Assembly (NCBI GenBank): GCA_012974295.1
Contig: JAAXQM010000011.1
Coordinates: forward strand, 1 to 9,979
Direction of reading: 5' to 3'
Length of the DNA: 9,979 bases
DNA from: Dehalococcoidales bacterium
GTDB taxonomy: Bacteria > Chloroflexota > Dehalococcoidia > E44-bin15
Part shown: positions 5,504-9,979 of the stretch, piece after piece
Layout: each line of letters opens with the position of its first letter
Position numbering within the stretch: the stretch's first letter is position 1
Notes under the pieces: generated by a model
The model's database searches: none
Told to the model about the DNA's origin: nothing
Seen by the model: only the letters and a program-made list of their open reading frames with translations
Made by a program: the position numbers and the translations under genes

Positions 5504-6817
5504 ATGTTCGAGGTTTTATCAGAGAGGCTCGGTAGCGTTTTCAAGCGGTTAGGGGGCAGGGGCCAGCTTAAAGAAAGTGACATCGATGAAGCACTGCGGG
5601 AGGTTAGACTGGCGCTCCTGGAAGCTGATGTTAGCTTTAAGGTGGTTAAAGACTTTATCGTCAGACTGAGAGAGCGCGTCCTGGGAAGTCAGGTTCTGGA
5701 AAGCCTTACTCCAGCGCAGCAGGTGATCAAGATAGTCAATGAAGAGCTTACCTCCATGTTAGGGGGAACTCCAAGCCACCTGGTACAGGCCAGTCGTCCC
5801 CCAACAATAGCAATGCTTGTCGGACTTCAGGGCTCCGGGAAAACCACTACAGCTGCAAAGCTGGCGCTTCACCTGAAGAGCTCAGGACAGCGCCCGCTGC
5901 TTGTTGCCGCTGATCTTCGCCGGCCTGCTGCCATCGAACAGCTCGTTACGCTTGGAAATAAGCTCGAGGTCCCGGTTTACCGTGAGGATACAAAACCTGT
6001 TTCCATTTGTGCACATTCCCTGAAGCATGCCAGGGAAATAGCTGCTTCCTGGATCATTGCCGACACCGGTGGGCGTCTCCATATCGACGAGGCCATGATG
6101 AAGGAAGCAGCAGAGATCAAGAGGGAGCTCAAGCCAGATGAGGTGTTACTGGTTGTAGATGCGATGACTGGCCAGGATGCAGTACGCGCTGCTGAGGAGT
6201 TCCATACTACATTAGGGCTCACCGGACTCATCCTTACCAAGATGGATGGCGATGCCCGGGGGGGGGCTGCCCTCTCAATTAAAGCGATCACCGGGGTGCC
6301 GGTTAAATTTATCGGTACCGGCGAGAAAATGGATGCCCTTGAAACTTTTTATCCCGACCGTTTAGCATCGCGCATATTGGGTATGGGTGATATGCTCACC
6401 CTGGTTGAAAGGGCTGAGAAAACCTTTGATGAGGAACGGGCGAGGAAACTGGAGAAAAAGATTCGCCACGCTACCCTCGATCTGGAGGACTTTCTCGAGC
6501 AGCTTCGTGAGATGCAGAAGATGGGATCCTTAAGTCAAGTGGCAGAGATGATTCCTGGGTTCTCCTCTATTGCCCGCCGAAATCCGGACGCGGTAGATGA
6601 TGGTAGATTAAACAAGATAGAGGCGATCATTCTCTCCATGACCCCTCTGGAGCGGCGCAACCCCGAGATTATAGATGGCAGCAGAAGGCGTCGCATTGCC
6701 CGGGGCAGCGGTACCACACCTCAGGATATCAATCAACTCCTAAACCAGTTCCGTCAGACCCGAAAGCTGATGAAGCAGATGGCGCGGGGGAGAGGTCTGG
6801 GATCGATGCTCCGCTGA
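5504..6817 (+). CDS. ffh: Ffh, signal recognition particle GTPase (SRP54)
   Basis: This is the protein subunit of the signal recognition particle: it binds signal peptides of nascent membrane and secreted proteins together with 4.5S RNA, and docks with FtsY at the membrane. Its 437 residues are normal length. The N-domain four-helix bundle spans about 1-90. The G-domain shows G1 GLQGSGKTTT (107-116), DLRRPAA (137-143), G3 DTGGRL (187-192) and G4 TKMDGDARGG (245-254), followed by the FIGTGEK and DRLASRILGMGD segments. The M-domain carries the RNA-binding SRRRRIARGSGTT (393-405) and ends in a short basic tail. G3 normally reads DTAGR, so the alanine-to-glycine change is unusual. A run of nine G bases (6258-6266) lies in the G4 codons. 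The gene has its own promoter and GAGGTGA ribosome site. It stands alone, without the rpsP-trmD genes often found after ffh. Its last 78 bases overlap the opposing membrane-protein gene. Confidence 0.97.
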   Translation: MFEVLSERLGSVFKRLGGRGQLKESDIDEALREVRLALLEADVSFKVVKDFIVRLRERVLGSQVLESLTPAQQVIKIVNEELTSMLGGTPSHLVQASRPPTIAMLVGLQGSGKTTTAAKLALHLKSSGQRPLLVAADLRRPAAIEQLVTLGNKLEVPVYREDTKPVSICAHSLKHAREIAASWIIADTGGRLHIDEAMMKEAAEIKRELKPDEVLLVVDAMTGQDAVRAAEEFHTTLGLTGLILTKMDGDARGGAALSIKAITGVPVKFIGTGEKMDALETFYPDRLASRILGMGDMLTLVERAEKTFDEERARKLEKKIRHATLDLEDFLEQLREMQKMGSLSQVAEMIPGFSSIARRNPDAVDDGRLNKIEAIILSMTPLERRNPEIIDGSRRRRIARGSGTTPQDINQLLNQFRQTRKLMKQMARGRGLGSMLR

Positions 6818-7411
6818 GGGCCCATTTTTTACGAGTATAATACTTAGTTCACCTTGCTTAATAGTGACCTCCTGTAATACCACATCGAGCTCATCCCATC
6901 GCTCTTCCGTAGCACGTTCCAGAGCCGTCACCACGCTGTTGACCAGTGTCTTGGGGATCGGAAGCCTGCCGAGGTGAAGGCTCTCGATCTTTATATCAGG
7001 TCTCCCCTCTTTGACTCCTATATTAGCCTCAACAGCCACCCAAACATCAATTCGTAAATCGACCCTGGATATAGCCTGAACCAACCCCTCACTAAAGTAG
7101 ATCTGTGGGTGTTCCATGTCTACTGACAGGTCTCCATCTCTGGCTAGCTGGTCCATCTTGGAGGTGACCTCCTCCTCAGTGAGCTCCAACGTCAACTCCT
7201 CACCATCAACAGCTTCATCGATTTGTAGCTCCAGCGCCTCTATCTTCTCATCCAGTCTGGCGGCTGCTTCATCAGTCGGCTTCACCCATGTTTTATCCCA
7301 CTTCGGTGGCGGACCGGTAATTAAATATCCCAGAACGCCAGCTATAAGGAGCAGCATAGCGAAGACGGTGCCTAAGGTGACGAAAAATGTTCTTATGATG
7401 TTTTTATTCAA
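6740..7411 (-). CDS. Membrane-anchored protein of unknown function downstream of rpoD
   Basis: This 223-residue protein has one N-terminal membrane segment (about 9-31) after a short basic start. Next comes a small extracytoplasmic linker with prolines (GPPPKW), an acidic helical region (45-75) and a domain of alternating strands. The middle pattern is LTEEEV near 77, a strand pair around IYFSEGLVQA, and LHLGRLPIPKTLVNSVVTAL at about 146-165. It resembles the YpmS (DUF2140) or LmeA (DUF2993) type of membrane-tethered, possibly lipid-binding proteins; this is a resemblance only. The start is a TTG one base after the rpoD stop, with no strong ribosome site, so translation is probably coupled to rpoD. 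The last 26 codons lie opposite the ffh 3' end and look unstructured and basic, so they may not be conserved. Because the gene follows dnaG and rpoD closely, it is expected to be expressed with them. The function is unknown. Confidence 0.7.
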   Translation of the reverse strand: MNKNIIRTFFVTLGTVFAMLLLIAGVLGYLITGPPPKWDKTWVKPTDEAAARLDEKIEALELQIDEAVDGEELTLELTEEEVTSKMDQLARDGDLSVDMEHPQIYFSEGLVQAISRVDLRIDVWVAVEANIGVKEGRPDIKIESLHLGRLPIPKTLVNSVVTALERATEERWDELDVVLQEVTIKQGELSIILVKNGPSAEHRSQTSPPRHLLHQLSGLTELV

Positions 7412-7412
7412 T

Positions 7413-8975
7413 TTATTCCAGGTAATCCTTAAGCTTCCTCGAGCGGCTGGGATGGCGCAGCTTTCTTAGCGCCTTGGCCTCAATCTGACGAATACGCTCT
7501 CTGGTGACACCAAACTCGCGGCCTACCTCCTCCAACGTTCGGCTCCGCCCATCCTCGAGCCCGAATCTAAGTTGCAGTACCCGTCGCTCCCGGGCATTCA
7601 GTGAAAAGAGCACGTCGTCAATCTGCTCCTTAAGAAGTTGGTGGGAGGCTGCATCGGGGGGTGGCAATGCGCTGCTATCCTCAATGAAGTCGCCGAGATG
7701 GCTATTCTCCTCCTCGCCGATCGGGGTCTCAAGGGATACCGGTTCCTGGGATACCTTGATGATATCCCTCACCTTCTCCGGCGTGACCTCCATTCCATTT
7801 CCTATCTCCTCACTGGTGGGCTCTCGTCCATGCTCCTGAACCAGCCGGCGACTAATACGTAGCAGTTTATTGATGGTCTCGACCATATGGACCGGGATGC
7901 GGATCGTGCGCGCTTGGTCCGCAATGGAACGGGTAATCGCCTGCCTGATCCACCAGGTAGCATATGTGCTGAATTTATAACCCTTTCGGTAATCGAACTT
8001 CTCCACAGCCCTGATCAACCCTATATTACCCTCCTGAATCAGGTCGAGAAGTGACATCCCCCTGCCGATGTACTTTTTAGCCACACTGACCACAAGACGA
8101 AGGTTAGCTTCGGTAAGGTGATTTTCTGCTTTGGTCGCTTCATTGGCGATCATCTCCATGTGTGCTATATATTCCTTCTCTTTATACCATACCGATACAT
8201 GGAAATCAGGCTTATCTAAAAGAGCGTTTATCTCCTTTATTGTTTTGCCCTCTATGGCTTCCAATATGCCCGGAGTCAAGAGACTGCTATCTAGTGCCAA
8301 TATTATCAACGCTTGGGATACAGTCGCAATTTCTTCACTTGTTCTCTCGGCAATGGTCTCTATTAATTTTGGATCAATTATATTGTCAATGGCATCACGA
8401 AACTTTGGGTCTGATATCCTCTCTACGAGACTCGCTACAGGAGGCAAGACAAGCTCCTCTTCGAGTAAGGTTATAAGGTCAGCTGACTCACACAACCGCT
8501 CCAACATAGCGATCATTACATCAGTTGCCGATGGTGGAGTGCCAGATCTGGAGAGAAAATCATTCCTGACCTTTCTTAGGTGTCTATCACGCTCCATCTT
8601 GCTTGCCAGAACCCTCTCCTCGTGAAAGTTGAGGAGAGATACATTGCCTATCTCCCTAAGATACATGCGAACTGGGTCGTCGATGACATCCGTCTCCTCA
8701 ATTTCCAGCAAGGCGTCATCCGGTACGATCTCTGTTTCAATCTCAGGCGTTGGTTCCTCCTCTTCCACCGGTTCGGCAGCCACATTATCAGACCAGGCAG
8801 TATTGGATTTTACCGCCTCGCTCAATATAGGGCTACCCGAGAAAGCAGCAAAGAGATCTACCAGCGATTCCAGGGTATGCTCCCGGCTCATTTCGGAGAC
8901 ACCCTCAGAAGGTTCCACGTCCCGTTTCCGTTTCAGTAGCTTATCCGACGCCTCTTGATCTCCAGAAGTCATCAT
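7413..8975 (-). CDS. rpoD: RpoD, primary sigma-70 factor
   Basis: This is the housekeeping sigma factor that directs RNA polymerase to -10/-35 promoters. Of 520 residues, the first 95 are variable and acidic (EEEEPTPEIETE near 71-82), without a clear region 1.1. Region 1.2 begins at DDPVRMYLREIG (99-110). A non-conserved insertion spans about 130-285. Regions 2.1-2.4 run from ANLRLVVSVAKKYIGRG (290-306) through the -10-recognising YATWWIRQAITRSIADQ (338-354). Region 3 follows, and region 4.2 holds the -35-binding helix-turn-helix EEVGREFGVTRERIRQIE (482-499). All residues expected for a group 1 sigma factor appear present. The ATG at 8975 overlaps the dnaG stop. A second ATG at 8972 lies seven bases from the AAAGGGG ribosome site and is an equally good start, which would shorten the protein by one residue. 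The gene forms an operon with dnaG upstream and the membrane protein downstream. Confidence 0.97.
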   Translation of the reverse strand: MMTSGDQEASDKLLKRKRDVEPSEGVSEMSREHTLESLVDLFAAFSGSPILSEAVKSNTAWSDNVAAEPVEEEEPTPEIETEIVPDDALLEIEETDVIDDPVRMYLREIGNVSLLNFHEERVLASKMERDRHLRKVRNDFLSRSGTPPSATDVMIAMLERLCESADLITLLEEELVLPPVASLVERISDPKFRDAIDNIIDPKLIETIAERTSEEIATVSQALIILALDSSLLTPGILEAIEGKTIKEINALLDKPDFHVSVWYKEKEYIAHMEMIANEATKAENHLTEANLRLVVSVAKKYIGRGMSLLDLIQEGNIGLIRAVEKFDYRKGYKFSTYATWWIRQAITRSIADQARTIRIPVHMVETINKLLRISRRLVQEHGREPTSEEIGNGMEVTPEKVRDIIKVSQEPVSLETPIGEEENSHLGDFIEDSSALPPPDAASHQLLKEQIDDVLFSLNARERRVLQLRFGLEDGRSRTLEEVGREFGVTRERIRQIEAKALRKLRHPSRSRKLKDYLE

Positions 8976-9979
8976 TGTGCCCCTTTCCGTTCTCTGCTCG
9001 CTTTTTCAAACAGGTCTTTTAACTGAGCCGTTGGTTCCAGAGCCTTTTGTAGTAGCTTTTCCACCTGCTCTTTTATCACGTTTTTATCGCCATAAGACTC
9101 TGCCTCTAGAAGAAGTATCTCCTCCAGTGCCTTGAGCTTCCTCAGATGTTGCTCCCCCAGGCGGCGGGTACAGTCGGCAAAGGCATCCTCCGTTTCCCGC
9201 TCGCTCGCTGGTGGCAGTACCTTGCTGATTAAGTTGTCTAGGTGCTCCTGTAGGCTAACATCAAGGCCCTGGCGAATTCTCTCAAAGTCCTCATTATCGA
9301 CAGTCTTTTTCCAGGCGAGGAATATTTCACGATTTTCCGTTCCTTCAAAATAATCGGCTGTAAGCTCCATACCACGTTCATGTATTTCCGGGTTTTGTAG
9401 CAAGAGCGCTAGGCAGTACTCCTCCGGTGAGCGGCCAGTTGCTTGGGTAGTTGGAAGCGGCAACTCTTTACTCGCTCTCTCCTTTGGCGTAGGTTTGGAC
9501 CGTGCTGCCTTGCCAGCTAAGGTCTTTTGGTCTACCCCTACCAGTTGGCTGAGCCGTCTTAAATAAAGCTCTCCCTCGACACTATCTTCAATTGCGGAAA
9601 CGAGAGGCAGGAGTTGCTCTATCGCTGCTGATTTCCCGTTCTCGTGGCTCAGATCCACTTTTGAGATAACCGCGTCAAAGAAGTAATCCATCACGGGTGC
9701 TGCCTCATCAACGAGCCTGTTCCACTCTTCAGGACCCTCCCTGATCACATCATCGGGGTCCTTGCCCCGCGGCAGTAGAATGACCTTCAGATTCCCATCT
9801 ACCTTGGATGTGGCACCCATCCAATCCCTGTCTCTATAGCCCTTCTGCTTACTTAATGACTGCCTTGCCACCTCCAGTCCGCGACGTGTCGCCTGTTCTC
9901 CGGCGGCATCTGCATCCAGTGCCAGGGCAATATTTCTTGTCAGCCGCTTGATGATATCAACTTGTCTGTGAGTAAGTGC
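8972..9979 (-). CDS. dnaG: DnaG primase (C-terminal part, 5' end outside window)
   Basis: This primase makes the RNA primers for replication forks. The frame is open to the window edge, giving 335 visible residues. The fragment begins inside the TOPRIM catalytic domain with ALTHRQV. The metal-binding pair is D22/D24 in LALDADAAGEQA, and the second pair is D74/D76 in GKDPDDVI, matching the positions of E. coli D309/D311 and D345/D347. After the DYFFDAV segment comes the linker and a helical C-terminal domain (about 180-335), the part that binds the DnaB helicase. The zinc-binding and N-terminal primase parts lie beyond the window. A GTG at 9871 inside the gene is not the start, because the TOPRIM motif precedes it. 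The stop TGA overlaps the rpoD ATG (ATGA), indicating translational coupling. The dnaG-rpoD order is the core of the bacterial macromolecular-synthesis operon. Confidence 0.95.
   Translation of the reverse strand, partial: ALTHRQVDIIKRLTRNIALALDADAAGEQATRRGLEVARQSLSKQKGYRDRDWMGATSKVDGNLKVILLPRGKDPDDVIREGPEEWNRLVDEAAPVMDYFFDAVISKVDLSHENGKSAAIEQLLPLVSAIEDSVEGELYLRRLSQLVGVDQKTLAGKAARSKPTPKERASKELPLPTTQATGRSPEEYCLALLLQNPEIHERGMELTADYFEGTENREIFLAWKKTVDNEDFERIRQGLDVSLQEHLDNLISKVLPPASERETEDAFADCTRRLGEQHLRKLKALEEILLLEAESYGDKNVIKEQVEKLLQKALEPTAQLKDLFEKASRERKGAQ

Noticed and set aside
6818..6830. GGGCCC followed by a T-run after ffh as a terminator
   Set aside because: GGGCCC is self-complementary without a loop, and the only longer pairing needs a loop of about 19 bases, so a rho-independent hairpin is not supported.
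8131..8625. Plus-strand open frame of 164 codons
   Set aside because: It is antisense to rpoD, which is unambiguous across the same bases, and it has no recognisable domain or ribosome site.

Overview
The window looks like chromosomal backbone of a free-living bacterium. It carries housekeeping genes for DNA repair (uvrA, an SbcC/Rad50 ATPase), protein targeting (ffh), transcription (rpoD) and replication (dnaG), all intact apart from those cut by the window edges. The style of the DnaG TOPRIM segment, the RpoD layout and the Ffh sequence suggest Chloroflexota, probably a Dehalococcoidia-like lineage. That placement is inferred from sequence style and has not been tested by a tree. No phage genes, transposases, CRISPR arrays, tRNA or rRNA genes were seen.

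Left part (1-2418, + strand): the 3' end of uvrA is followed two bases later by a small carboxymuconolactone decarboxylase/AhpD-like gene, whose ribosome binding site lies in the last uvrA codons. The pair is evidently one transcription unit. A 216-base gap holding one copy of a structured repeat separates it from a PaaI-type hotdog thioesterase gene.

Middle (2511-5187, - strand): an SbcC/Rad50-type ATPase with a zinc hook, then a GyrI-like small-molecule-binding protein that seems to have its own promoter just after the sbcC stop codon. The divergent gap between sbcC and ffh (5188-5503) holds a second, shorter copy of the repeat and a good sigma-70 promoter for ffh.

Right part (5504-9979): ffh runs rightward and its 3' end overlaps, tail to tail by 78 bases, a leftward block dnaG - rpoD - membrane protein. 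These three genes are packed with overlaps or one-base gaps, which is the core of the classic macromolecular-synthesis operon plus a membrane-anchored protein of unknown function.

The most notable non-genic signal is the pair of related intergenic elements at about 1791-1913 and 5234-5337. Each has weak terminal inverted repeats and a series of small stem-loops, and the left copy is flanked by a 5-base direct repeat. They look like a non-autonomous, MITE-like dispersed element. The rest of the window is mostly conventional, with a few atypical residues and arrangements listed as findings.
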